Below the pieces are notes generated by a model. That model was not told the origin of the DNA and searched no databases. It saw only the letters and a list, made by a program, of their open reading frames with translations. Positions 36,925-45,393 of a DNA stretch of 64,000 nt are shown piece by piece (position 1 is the first letter of the stretch; every line of letters starts with the position of its first letter). Origin of the DNA: Cobetia amphilecti (GTDB taxonomy: Bacteria > Pseudomonadota > Gammaproteobacteria > Pseudomonadales > Halomonadaceae); assembly GCF_030010415.1 (NCBI RefSeq), contig NZ_JASCSA010000002.1; one strand, written 5' to 3'. Both the position numbers and the translations under genes were made by a program.

Positions 36925-37587
36925 TCAGCTGTTGCCCTGATCCCCCTCACCCTTCTCGAGGTCGACATCCGGCTGCCAGCCCTTGATGACGGCATCGATG
37001 TCGCGGCCGTTGTCACGCATGGCCTGATCGAACTGGTTGCGGAAGGTCAGGCCCAGGTTGACGCCATTGACGATCACGTTGACCACCTTCCACTCGTCGT
37101 TGCGCAGACGCATGGAATAGGCCACCGGGTAGACCTTGCCCTTGGTATCGACCACGTCCATGTAGACGGTGTCCTGGTCTTCATAGCGACGCTCGCCTTC
37201 GCTGTCCTTCACGTCCAGCCTGGCGTAATCGAAGCTCACCAGACCCTTGGCGTAGGTACCGATCAGGGTGTCATGGAAGACCTTGGAGAATTCAGTGCGC
37301 TGCTCTGGAGAGGCGCCCTTGAAGTACTTGCCCATCACGCTGGCGGCGATGTAGCGATAATCCACCACCGGCTTCAGCGCGGAATCCACCAGAGTTTCCA
37401 GCTCTTCGACGTTGTCCTTGTAGTAACTCTCGCGGCTATCGATCTTGGTGGTCAGGCCCTCGACCGTGTCGCGCAGCAGCACGTCCGGCTCCTGCGGGGC
37501 GGCCATGGCCAGCGGGCTCAGCGCCATCAGGGCGGACAGGCTCAGCACGCTCAACGGACGAATCAGCTTCTTGAGGCTAGAGGTCAT
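36925..37587 (-). CDS. mlaC: Periplasmic phospholipid-binding protein MlaC
   Basis: MlaC shuttles phospholipids across the periplasm between the outer-membrane MlaA and the inner-membrane MlaFEDB. The 220 residues start with a cleavable signal (cut after MALSPLAMA, near residue 29) followed by the tobramycin/Ttg2 domain (YRYIAASVMGKYFKGASPEQRTEF, WKVVNVIVNGVNLGLTFRNQF). It lies 154 bases after mlaD, a larger gap than usual, which holds a 15-base repeat. Confidence 0.96.
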   Translation of the reverse strand: MTSSLKKLIRPLSVLSLSALMALSPLAMAAPQEPDVLLRDTVEGLTTKIDSRESYYKDNVEELETLVDSALKPVVDYRYIAASVMGKYFKGASPEQRTEFSKVFHDTLIGTYAKGLVSFDYARLDVKDSEGERRYEDQDTVYMDVVDTKGKVYPVAYSMRLRNDEWKVVNVIVNGVNLGLTFRNQFDQAMRDNGRDIDAVIKGWQPDVDLEKGEGDQGNS

Positions 37588-37705
37588 CAGGGTTGCTCCT
37601 TGAAAATGTACATCGTGCTCGAACGTGAAACCGCAGGCACCGAGTCAGGTCTGTCGGTGCATCACACGCGTGCACCGGGTGCCTGCACTTGGATGAACAG
37701 CGCAT

Positions 37706-37750
37706 CGAATATCAATACTTCGAATATCAACGCTTCGAGAATCAGCTCTT
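37706..37750. repeat. Three 15-base repeats spanning the mlaD stop
   Basis: The units are CGAATATCAATACTT, CGAATATCAACGCTT and CGAGAATCAGCTCTT. The third unit contains the mlaD stop codon (37742-37744) and its last codons, so the array runs from the end of mlaD into the mlaD-mlaC gap. Confidence 0.8.
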
Positions 37751-38206
37751 CGAAAAATTGGACACGAACTGCTGGATCAACTCTTCCAGCACCAGTGCAG
37801 ACTGGGTATCGCGAATGGTATCGCCGTCCTCCAGCACGTCCGGGTCTCCCCCGGTGCTCAGGCCGATGTACTGCTCGCCCAGCAGGCCGGACGTCAGGAT
37901 GGCGGCGGTGGTGTCCTTGCTCAGCTTGCCACGCAGGCTGCTGTCGAGCTTCATCGCGACACGAGCGTCAAACCACTTCGGGTCCAGCTCGATCTTCTCG
38001 ACGCTGCCGACGGCAACACCTGCCATCGTGACCTTTGACCGCGCCTTGAGGCTTCCGATCCCTGAGAAGTTGGCATTGAGCACGAAGGTGTCATCGGCCT
38101 GCTGGAACGTGACGCCGCTGACACGCAGCCCCAGGAAGACCATTCCCAGGAAACCAGCGAGTATGAACAGGCCCACGCCGAACTCGAGCATGCGGGTACG
38201 TTTCAT
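37742..38206 (-). CDS. mlaD: MCE-domain lipid transport protein MlaD
   Basis: MlaD forms the periplasmic hexameric ring through which lipids pass between MlaE and MlaC. The 154 residues have one N-terminal membrane segment (about 8-28) and an MCE domain (FVLNANFSGIGSLKARSKVTMAGVAVGSVEKI; ILTSGLLGEQYIGLSTGG). The ATG at 38206 shares one base with the mlaE stop. The C-terminal codons fall in a 15-base repeat, so the last residues (SNFSKS) are likely lineage-specific. Confidence 0.96.
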   Translation of the reverse strand: MKRTRMLEFGVGLFILAGFLGMVFLGLRVSGVTFQQADDTFVLNANFSGIGSLKARSKVTMAGVAVGSVEKIELDPKWFDARVAMKLDSSLRGKLSKDTTAAILTSGLLGEQYIGLSTGGDPDVLEDGDTIRDTQSALVLEELIQQFVSNFSKS

Positions 38207-39006
38207 CAAATCTCTCCGAACATGACGGCCGTGAGGACAAAGTCGAGTCCCAGCACCGCCAAAGATGAATAAACCACGGTACGTGTAGTGGCGCGCGAAA
38301 TGCCTTCCGAGGTCGGGATCAGGTCATAGCCCTGGAAGACGGCGATCCAGCTGACCACCAGCCCGAAGACCAGTGACTTGATGACGCCGTTCATGACATC
38401 ACCGATGAAATCGACGTTCGACTGCATGCTGCTCCAGTAGGCGCCCTCGTAGATGCCCAGCCAATCGACCCCCACCAGCTTGCCGCCCCAGATGCCGACG
38501 ACACTGAAGCCGATGGTCAGCAGCGGCAGCGAGACGAACCCGGCCCACAGGCGCGGCGCGACGATGCGCTTGAGCGGATCGACGCCGATCATCTCCATGC
38601 TGGTCAACTGCTCGGTGGCCTTCATCAGGCCGATCTCCGCCGTCAGCGCCGATCCCGCGCGCCCGGCAAACAGCAAGGCCGCGACCACAGGCGCCAGCTC
38701 GCGCAGCAGTGACAACGAAACCATCTGCCCCAGCGCCTCCTCGGCACCGAAACCGACCAGAATGGTGTAGCCCTGCAGCGCCAGCACCATGCCGATGAAC
38801 AGCCCCGAGACCAGCACGATGGCCAGCGACAGCACACCGACGAAGTGCATCTGTCGCACCCACAGGCCGATGCCCTCACGGGACGGGATGCCGATACCGG
38901 CCTGCACCAGCAGCATGCCGGCACGCCCGATGGCCGCGATCACGTCGATGCTGCTGCGGCCCAGTGACGTGATGGCCCCGAGCGGGCCACGATTCAGACC
39001 ACTCAT
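38206..39006 (-). CDS. mlaE: Lipid ABC transporter permease MlaE
   Basis: MlaE is the inner-membrane permease of the Mla phospholipid transporter. The 266-residue protein has about five or six membrane segments and the family blocks LFIGMVLALQGY, LGQMVSLSLLRELAPVVAALLFAGRAGSA and AEIGLMKATEQLTSMEMIGVDP. Its ATG overlaps the mlaF stop (ATGA). Confidence 0.97.
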   Translation of the reverse strand: MSGLNRGPLGAITSLGRSSIDVIAAIGRAGMLLVQAGIGIPSREGIGLWVRQMHFVGVLSLAIVLVSGLFIGMVLALQGYTILVGFGAEEALGQMVSLSLLRELAPVVAALLFAGRAGSALTAEIGLMKATEQLTSMEMIGVDPLKRIVAPRLWAGFVSLPLLTIGFSVVGIWGGKLVGVDWLGIYEGAYWSSMQSNVDFIGDVMNGVIKSLVFGLVVSWIAVFQGYDLIPTSEGISRATTRTVVYSSLAVLGLDFVLTAVMFGEI

Positions 39007-39923
39007 GACTCTCTCCTGCGGGTTGCCGATTCGCGACCATCGAGAATGTCGCCGGCGAAGTCCGGGGCGGGATAATGGAAGGGCACCGGGCCATCCGGCT
39101 TGCCGTGGATGAACTGGGCCACGCGCGGGTCCGACTCGGCGTTCAGCGCCTCGGGGGTGCCCTGCGCCATCACCTTGCCATCGGCGATCACATAGACGTA
39201 ATCGGCGATGGTCAGCGTTTCCTTGATGTCGTGCGAGACCACCAGCGCCGTCATGCCCAGCGCATCGTTGAGGCGCCGGATCAGATTGACCAGCACGCCC
39301 ATCGAGATGGGGTCCTGCCCGGCAAAGGGCTCGTCGTACATGATGAGGTCCGGGTCCAGCGCGATGGCTCGCGCCAGCGCCACACGCCGCGTCATGCCGC
39401 CGGAGAGTTCGGCCGGCATCAATTCACGCGCGCCGCGCAGCCCGACGGACTCGAGCTTGATCAGCACGATGTCACGAATCATCGCATCAGGAAGATCGGT
39501 GTGGACGCGCAGCGGGAAGGCGACATTCTCGAACACGCTCAGGTCGGAGAACAGGGCACCGCTCTGAAACAGCATGCCCATGCGACGGCGCATGCGAAAC
39601 AGCTCGCGCCGCGACAGGCCATGCACGTGCAAGCCAGCGATCTCGACGCGCCCCGCCGAGGGCGTCAGCTGGCCGCCGATCAACTTGAGTAGTGTCGTCT
39701 TGCCGGTACCGGAAGGCCCCATGATGGCGGTTATCTTGCCGCGCGGGATCTTGAGGTCGATGCCGGAGAATATCTCGCGTTCTCCACGGGTGAACCGCAG
39801 GCCTTCGACACGAATCAGGGCGTCATCGAGATTGATCTCGCCTGCCGCGCCGCGTGAAGAAGCCTGCGCCTCCTGGCCGTCCGCACCCGTCCGGGTAGCG
39901 GTCTGACCGGGCAAATCAGTCAT
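39003..39923 (-). CDS. mlaF: Lipid ABC transporter ATPase MlaF
   Basis: MlaF powers the Mla transporter. From the ATG at 39923 it is 306 residues, with Walker A GPSGTGKTT near 69-77, the family-specific signature LSGGMTRRVALARAIALDPD, Walker B LIMYDEPFAGQDP and the H-loop SHDIKET. The first 35 residues are a variable Thr/Ala/Gln-rich leader and the ribosome-binding site is weak, so the start is uncertain. It is the first gene of the mla operon and diverges from the antiporter gene. Confidence 0.94.
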   Translation of the reverse strand: MTDLPGQTATRTGADGQEAQASSRGAAGEINLDDALIRVEGLRFTRGEREIFSGIDLKIPRGKITAIMGPSGTGKTTLLKLIGGQLTPSAGRVEIAGLHVHGLSRRELFRMRRRMGMLFQSGALFSDLSVFENVAFPLRVHTDLPDAMIRDIVLIKLESVGLRGARELMPAELSGGMTRRVALARAIALDPDLIMYDEPFAGQDPISMGVLVNLIRRLNDALGMTALVVSHDIKETLTIADYVYVIADGKVMAQGTPEALNAESDPRVAQFIHGKPDGPVPFHYPAPDFAGDILDGRESATRRRES

Positions 39924-40238
39924 AGAAGCATCCGCTGTGAGGGACCTTCGCCGTGACGAGCCACACGCTGTCGGCTCGCGAACAGGTCGAATGTCCGAGT
40001 CATGGGATCCAAGGATCAAGTTAGTTAGCGAACATCGTATCCGAACCCACCCCTGTGCCGCCAGTCTCATCAAGGCAACAGAGCCGTGCCGCGGGTGGTG
40101 ACGCGCTCAACAAAGCGCTCGGCAAGAGGCTCGACAATGGGAACATGGCCACTGTCTTGCAAAGGATTGGGGGGATGCGTTTAATGGCGCGGTTCCCGGC
40201 GATACGCCACCGCCCTGCCCCCTGCCCCGAGAGTTCTG
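39924..40238. other. Divergent mlaF-yrbG intergenic region
   Basis: This 315-base region carries the promoter of the antiporter gene at 40157-40185. On the minus strand I found no convincing promoter for mlaF. No open frame, repeat or stem of note was seen. Confidence 0.55.
40157..40185 (+). promoter_or_regulatory. Promoter of the antiporter gene
   Basis: TTGCAA (40157-40162) and TTTAAT (40180-40185) have a 17-base spacer and face the gene, 53 bases before its ATG. Confidence 0.6.
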
Positions 40239-41183
40239 ATGCTATATCCCATCCTTGCAGTCGTCATCGGCCTGATTGGTCTTGTCTGGAGTGCTGATCG
40301 CTTCGTCGAAGGAGCCGCGGCCACTGCGTGGCGCGCCGGGATGAGCAAGCTGCTGATCGGGATGACGATCGTCTCCGTCGGCACCTCTGCCCCCGAGATC
40401 GTCGTCTCCATCATGGCCTCTCTTGATGGCACTCCGGATATCGCGACCGGCAATGCGCTGGGCTCCAACATCGCCAATATCGGCCTGGTGCTCGGCGTCA
40501 CGGCGTTGATCGCCCCGATTCCGGTGCATTTCGGGCTGGTGCGCCGCGAGCTTCCGCTGCTGCTGGCGGCCACGGCGCTGGGCGGTTATGCGCTGTCCAA
40601 CAGCGGGCTCGAGCGTCTCGATGGCATCCTGTTGCTGGCCCTGCTGGTCTTCACGCTGGTGTGGCTGTTCAAGGTCGATTCGCCGAGCGAGGCGGAAAGC
40701 CAGGGTGACGTGCCCGAGATGAGCACCGGACGCGCCATCTTCTGGCTGCTGGTCGGGCTGGCGGTGCTGATCGCCAGCTCGCGTGCGCTGGTGTGGGGAG
40801 CGACCGACATCGCCCAGGCACTCGGCGTGCCGGAATTGATCATCGGCCTGACCGTGATCGCCATCGGCACCAGCTTGCCGGAACTGGCCGCCAGCGTGGC
40901 CAGCGCCCTCAAGCGCCATCACGACATCGCCATCGGCAACGTCATCGGTTCCAACCTGTTCAACATCCTCGCCGTGCTGCCCGTGCCGGGCCTGCTGGCG
41001 CCGGGCCCGGTGGATGGCAGCGCCATCAGCCGTGACTATCCGGTGATGCTGGGGCTGACGCTGCTGCTGGCCGCGCTGCTCATCTGGCAGCGCCGTGGGC
41101 GCATCGGCCGCGGCCCAGGTGTTATCCTGCTCGCCTGCTATCTGGCCTACACGGCCTGGCTTGCCATCAGCCTGACTCGCTGA
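40239..41183 (+). CDS. yrbG: Calcium/sodium antiporter family protein (YrbG-like)
   Basis: This is an inner-membrane cation exchanger of the CaCA family. The 314 residues form ten or so hydrophobic segments in two homologous halves, each with the ion-binding signature: GTSAPEIVVS with GNALGSNIANI in the first, GTSLPELAAS with GNVIGSNLFNI in the second. Substrate preference cannot be read from sequence alone. It stands between mlaF (divergent) and kdsD, the standard position of yrbG. Confidence 0.95.
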   Translation: MLYPILAVVIGLIGLVWSADRFVEGAAATAWRAGMSKLLIGMTIVSVGTSAPEIVVSIMASLDGTPDIATGNALGSNIANIGLVLGVTALIAPIPVHFGLVRRELPLLLAATALGGYALSNSGLERLDGILLLALLVFTLVWLFKVDSPSEAESQGDVPEMSTGRAIFWLLVGLAVLIASSRALVWGATDIAQALGVPELIIGLTVIAIGTSLPELAASVASALKRHHDIAIGNVIGSNLFNILAVLPVPGLLAPGPVDGSAISRDYPVMLGLTLLLAALLIWQRRGRIGRGPGVILLACYLAYTAWLAISLTR

Positions 41184-41282
41184 CGGCAGCGTCTTCATCA
41201 TCGTTTGCCACGCCGCCGCGCGGGATGACACGCCCTTTCCGCGCGGTTTGAGCCCTGGCCAACCACAGGCAACAATTCGATC

Positions 41283-42350
41283 ATGACCGAGCCTTCCAGC
41301 ACCCCGCACGCCACCGCGCCTGGCGCCTCTGCTTCAAGTCAGACCGCCGCCAGCCAGTCCGCCGCCGATGAGACTCCGGCCAGCCAGGCGGATTTTCGCG
41401 CCAGCGCCCGTCGCACCTTCGCCATCGAGGAAGCGGCCATCGCCGCGCTCGAAAGCCATCTCGATGACGACTTCGACCGCGCCTGTCAGCTGATGCTGGC
41501 CACCAAGGGCCGCGTCATCGTCACCGGCATGGGCAAATCCGGCCATGTCGCCAGCAAGATCGCCGCCACCCTGGCCAGCACCGGCACCCCGGCCTTCTTC
41601 GTCCACCCCGGTGAAGCCAGCCATGGCGACCTGGGCATGATCACGCCGGCCGATGTGGTGCTGGCGCTATCCAACTCCGGAGAGACCGCCGAGGTCACGG
41701 CGCTGCTGCCGCTCTTGAAGCGCATGGGCACCCCGCTGGTCTCGATGACCGGCAAACCCGGCTCGACCCTGGCGCGTGACGCCGAGGCGCATCTGGACAC
41801 CAGCGTCGCCCAGGAAGCCTGCCCGCTGAATCTGGCACCGACCGCCTCGACCACCGCTGCGCTGGTGATGGGCGACGCCCTGGCGGTGGCACTGCTGGAG
41901 GCGCGCGGCTTCACTGCCGAGGAATTCGCCCTTTCCCACCCGGGCGGCAGCCTGGGTCGACGCCTGCTGCTGCGGGTCCAGGACGTGATGCACCATGGCG
42001 ACGCCCTGCCGCGCGTGGCGCTCGGCAGCCCGCTGCGCGATGCGCTGCTCGAGATCACGCGCCAGGGCATGGGCTTCACCTGCGTGATCGATGATGACGA
42101 CCACCTGGTCGGCGTCTATACCGATGGTGACCTGCGCCGCACCCTCGACCAGCACGGCGATCTGCGCGCGCTGAAGGTCGATGATGTCATGACCCGCGGC
42201 GGCAAGACCGTGCGCGCCAGCATGCTGGCCGCCGAAGCGGTACGCATCATGGAAGAAAACCGCATCAGCGTTCTGGTAGTCTGTGACGAGGATGAGCACC
42301 CCATCGGAGCCATCCATATGCACGGCCTGCTGGCCAGCGGCGTGATCTGA
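41283..42350 (+). CDS. kdsD: D-arabinose-5-phosphate isomerase KdsD
   Basis: KdsD interconverts ribulose-5-phosphate and arabinose-5-phosphate, the first step to the lipopolysaccharide sugar Kdo. The 355 residues have a SIS domain (VTGMGKSGHVASKIAATLASTG in part; ALSNSGETAEV) and two C-terminal CBS domains. A 40-residue Ala/Ser/Thr-rich leader makes it longer than the roughly 328 of Escherichia coli. kdsC follows after 126 bases. Confidence 0.96.
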   Translation: MTEPSSTPHATAPGASASSQTAASQSAADETPASQADFRASARRTFAIEEAAIAALESHLDDDFDRACQLMLATKGRVIVTGMGKSGHVASKIAATLASTGTPAFFVHPGEASHGDLGMITPADVVLALSNSGETAEVTALLPLLKRMGTPLVSMTGKPGSTLARDAEAHLDTSVAQEACPLNLAPTASTTAALVMGDALAVALLEARGFTAEEFALSHPGGSLGRRLLLRVQDVMHHGDALPRVALGSPLRDALLEITRQGMGFTCVIDDDDHLVGVYTDGDLRRTLDQHGDLRALKVDDVMTRGGKTVRASMLAAEAVRIMEENRISVLVVCDEDEHPIGAIHMHGLLASGVI

Positions 42351-42476
42351 ACTCCCGCGGGCGTTCGCTGTCTCTGTTCGACGGCAGATCGTCCCGGCAA
42401 GACGCCACCGCTCAACGCCCATCAGCGCCGTTCACAGGACAGCGTCAAGCATGCACGGAGTGCGAGGAGAAAGACC

Positions 42477-43046
42477 ATGAGCGACACGAATTCCCTGAGC
42501 GAAGAATATCCGCAGGACATCATCGACCGCGCACGCCGCGTGCGTCTGCTGGCGCTGGATGTCGACGGCGTGCTCACCGACAACCGTCTGCACTACGATG
42601 CCAATGGCGTCGAGACCAAGTCCTTCCACGTCCAGGACGGTCATGGCCTCAAGCTGGTGCTGCGCAGTGGCGTTCGCGTCGCGCTGATCACCGGCCGCAG
42701 CTCGCCGATGGTCGAGCGTCGCGCCAAGGAACTGGGCATTCAGGATGTCATCCAGGGCCGTGAAGACAAGCTGGTCGCGCTGACCGACCTGTGCCGCGAG
42801 CACGGGATCGAGCTGGAAGAAGTCGCCTATTGTGGCGATGACCTGCCGGACCGCGAGGCCATTCGTCGTGTCGGTCTCGGCGTCAGCGTGCCCAACGCCA
42901 TGGCCTACGTGATGAGCGAGGCCAACTGGGTCACCTCACGCCAGGGCGGCGATGGCGCCGTGCGCGAGCTCTGTGATCTGCTGCTCAAGGCACAGGGCCA
43001 CTGGGCCTCGGTGCTGGATACTTACCTGCAGGAGTCGCGTCCCTGA
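42477..43046 (+). CDS. kdsC: 3-deoxy-D-manno-octulosonate 8-phosphate phosphatase KdsC
   Basis: KdsC removes phosphate from Kdo-8-phosphate. The 189-residue HAD-type enzyme has the catalytic LALDVDGVLTD near residue 25, ALITGRSS and the Mg-binding YCGDDLPDREA. Its stop overlaps the lptC start by one base (TGATG), tying Kdo synthesis to lipopolysaccharide export. Confidence 0.98.
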   Translation: MSDTNSLSEEYPQDIIDRARRVRLLALDVDGVLTDNRLHYDANGVETKSFHVQDGHGLKLVLRSGVRVALITGRSSPMVERRAKELGIQDVIQGREDKLVALTDLCREHGIELEEVAYCGDDLPDREAIRRVGLGVSVPNAMAYVMSEANWVTSRQGGDGAVRELCDLLLKAQGHWASVLDTYLQESRP

Positions 43047-43729
43047 TGTTACGTCTGCCCCGCCCTTCTCCGCGTCTCTGGCTGATGCTGCTGTTGCTGC
43101 TCGTCGGTGGCGTGCTGGCGCTGATCGAGCAGCGCAACAGCCTGGAATCGACCGTCAATGTCGAGGTCGACAGCAGTGAGCCGGATTACTATCTCGACGG
43201 GGCAGACATGACACGCTTCGATGGGCGCGGCGTGGCGATCCAGTCCATGACCTCGCCGCATATCGAGCACACGCCAGGCGATGACGTGACCCGGGCGCAG
43301 ATCCCGAAGATTCGCACCAACGACAGTGAAGACCGCCGCTGGTATGCCACGGGGGACAGTGGCGTGTTGAGCGCCGGCGGCGACACCTTCACCCTCGAGG
43401 GCAATGCCAGACTGCGCCAGCCCGATGACCGCTGGACCCTCGATACCGATGTCCTGCACTACAGCCGTGATCAGAATCGCGCCTGGAGTGACGTGCCGGT
43501 CGTGATCACCCAGAATGGCCAGCATGTCGAAAGCGACAGCTTCAGCGCCGACCTCTCCCAAGATTCCGCCGTGCTGCAGGGCCGTGTTCGCAGCGTCCTG
43601 CAACCCGGCACAGGCCAGAGCGAGGCCAGCAAGGAAGCCGAGCGCATCGACTCGGGCACCGACAGCACCACCTCCGATGATGGGCGCGTCAACAGCACCT
43701 TCGAGGCAGCGCCTGCCAGCGGTGAATGA
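43046..43729 (+). CDS. lptC: Lipopolysaccharide export protein LptC
   Basis: LptC is the bitopic inner-membrane protein that receives lipopolysaccharide from LptB2FG and hands it to LptA. The 227 residues have one membrane segment (about 10-26) and an Lpt beta-jellyroll domain (YYLDGADMTRFDGRGV; GGDTFTLEGNARL). A 35-residue acidic C-terminal tail is extra compared with the roughly 190 residues of relatives. Confidence 0.95.
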   Translation: MLRLPRPSPRLWLMLLLLLVGGVLALIEQRNSLESTVNVEVDSSEPDYYLDGADMTRFDGRGVAIQSMTSPHIEHTPGDDVTRAQIPKIRTNDSEDRRWYATGDSGVLSAGGDTFTLEGNARLRQPDDRWTLDTDVLHYSRDQNRAWSDVPVVITQNGQHVESDSFSADLSQDSAVLQGRVRSVLQPGTGQSEASKEAERIDSGTDSTTSDDGRVNSTFEAAPASGE

Positions 43730-43837
43730 ACCCGCCGGGCTGGCCGTCACGCCATGACCCGCGCCGCACCACCTTCTTCTCTGCCGCTCGATGGCATCAT
43801 TGCTCGGGCGGCGACCCCGTCATGCCAAGGAGCCACC

Positions 43838-44416
43838 ATGACTTCCACGACTCGCAAGCCCTTGACGGCCTGTCGCCAGACCCTCAACAGCGGTGTCATG
43901 GCGCTCTGCCTGGCACTGGGCATGTCCACCTTCGCCCCGGCCGCCATGGCGCTGGACAGCGATGCCAGCCAGCCGATCAACATCGCCGCGGACGCTCTGT
44001 CGCTCGATGACAAGGCCGGTACCGCCACCTACACCGGCCAGGTGGAAATGCGCCAGGGCAGCATGAAACTCGATGCCAGTCGCGTCGATATCAGCCGCGC
44101 CGGCAGCGGCGAGATCTCGCTGGTCAAGGCCACCGGCAAGCGTGCCTACCTGGAACAGCAACCCGCGCCCGACGAGAAACTGGTCAAGGGCTGGGCCGAC
44201 ACCATCCGCTACCATGCGCTGGAGCGCCGCGTGGAACTGGTCGGCAATGCGCGTCTCGAGAAAGGCGATGACACCTTCGAAGGCGGCTACGTGGAGTACT
44301 TCCTCGACAAGCGCCAGGTGAACGCCAACAACAGCAAGACGGCACAGCAGACCGAAGGCGGTCGCGTGCACATGACTCTGACGCCGCGCGGCGCCAATGC
44401 CAGCAAGGAAAACTGA
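43838..44416 (+). CDS. lptA: Lipopolysaccharide bridge protein LptA
   Basis: LptA forms the periplasmic bridge that carries lipopolysaccharide to the outer membrane. From the ATG at 43838 (AAGGAG five bases upstream) it is 192 residues with a signal peptide ending APAAMA and an Lpt jellyroll domain (QPINIAADALSLDDKAGTATYTG). The 28 extra residues in the longer frame were rejected because they destroy the signal-peptide layout. lptB follows three bases later. Confidence 0.95.
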   Translation: MTSTTRKPLTACRQTLNSGVMALCLALGMSTFAPAAMALDSDASQPINIAADALSLDDKAGTATYTGQVEMRQGSMKLDASRVDISRAGSGEISLVKATGKRAYLEQQPAPDEKLVKGWADTIRYHALERRVELVGNARLEKGDDTFEGGYVEYFLDKRQVNANNSKTAQQTEGGRVHMTLTPRGANASKEN

Positions 44417-44419
44417 GTC

Positions 44420-45160
44420 ATGACTGCTGCTACTCCGCGTACGCTGAGCGCTCGCCATCTGGCCAAGGCCTACAAGGGCCGCAAGGTGGTCAAGGACATC
44501 TCGCTGGAGATCCGCCAGGGCGACATCGTCGGCCTGCTGGGCCCCAATGGCGCCGGCAAGACGACCTCGTTCTACATGATCGTCGGGCTGGTGCGCGCCG
44601 ATGCCGGCAACGTCTCCATCGATGACCAGGACCTCTCCGCTGCCGCCATGCATCAGCGCGCACGCGCCGGCATCGGCTATCTGCCACAGGAGGCGTCGAT
44701 CTTCCGCAAGCTGTCGGTGGCCGACAACATCATGGCGATTCTGGAGACCCGCAAGGACCTGGATCGCAATGGCCGCAAGGCACGCCTTGAAGAGTTGCTC
44801 GAGGAATTCAGCATCACGCACATCCGCGCCAGCGCCGGCATGAGCCTGTCCGGCGGCGAGCGTCGTCGGGTCGAGATCGCCCGTGCACTGGCCACCGAGC
44901 CGGACTTCGTACTGCTCGATGAGCCCTTTGCCGGCGTCGACCCCATCTCGGTGGGCGAGATCAAGAGCATCGTGCGCCAACTGCGCGATCGTGGCATCGG
45001 CGTGCTGATCACCGACCACAACGTGCGCGAGACGCTCGATATCTGTGACACCGCCTATATCGTCGGCGATGGCCAGATCATCGCCCACGGTGATGCGGAC
45101 TCCATCCTGGCCAACCAGCAGGTGCGCGACGTCTACCTGGGCCACGAGTTCACGCTCTAG
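44420..45160 (+). CDS. lptB: Lipopolysaccharide export ATPase LptB
   Basis: LptB is the cytoplasmic ATPase of the LptB2FG extractor. The 246 residues show Walker A GPNGAGKTTSF, the Q-loop YLPQEASIFRKLSV, the signature LSGGERRRVEIARALA, Walker B FVLLDEPFAGVDP and the H-loop TDHNVRETLDICD. It ends 40 bases before an intrinsic terminator, so the kds/lpt operon probably stops here. Confidence 0.98.
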   Translation: MTAATPRTLSARHLAKAYKGRKVVKDISLEIRQGDIVGLLGPNGAGKTTSFYMIVGLVRADAGNVSIDDQDLSAAAMHQRARAGIGYLPQEASIFRKLSVADNIMAILETRKDLDRNGRKARLEELLEEFSITHIRASAGMSLSGGERRRVEIARALATEPDFVLLDEPFAGVDPISVGEIKSIVRQLRDRGIGVLITDHNVRETLDICDTAYIVGDGQIIAHGDADSILANQQVRDVYLGHEFTL

Positions 45161-45200
45161 GGTCAGCGGCTGCGCTGAGTCCTCGCGAGGCAAAAGCTTC

Positions 45201-45238
45201 AAAAGCCGCTGCGTGATTTTATCGCGTAGCGGCTTTTT
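45201..45238 (+). terminator. Terminator after lptB
   Basis: AAAAGCCGCT (45201-45210) pairs with AGCGGCTTTT (45228-45237), with further inner pairing and five T at the end. It isolates rpoN from the lpt genes. Confidence 0.9.
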
Positions 45239-45290
45239 CATGTCTGACATCAGACGCATGCATGACGTCCATACCACCTTGGTGGAAACA

Positions 45291-45306
45291 TGGCATGCAA
45301 GTTGCT
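45291..45306 (+). promoter_or_regulatory. Sigma-54 type promoter upstream of rpoN
   Basis: TGGCATGCAAGTTGCT matches the sigma-54 consensus (TGGCACG, four bases, TTGCW) at all conserved positions but one (T for C at position 6), with the GG and GC elements correctly spaced. Transcription would begin near 45317, about 77 bases before the rpoN ATG. A palindrome CCACCTTGGTGG lies just upstream at 45274-45285. Confidence 0.6.
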
Positions 45307-45393
45307 TGAATATTCACGACAACCACTTGTCAGTGCCCCGAGTCACGGTATAGCGTAGTAAGCACGTTCCTTTGCCGTGAATTGACTGACTCC

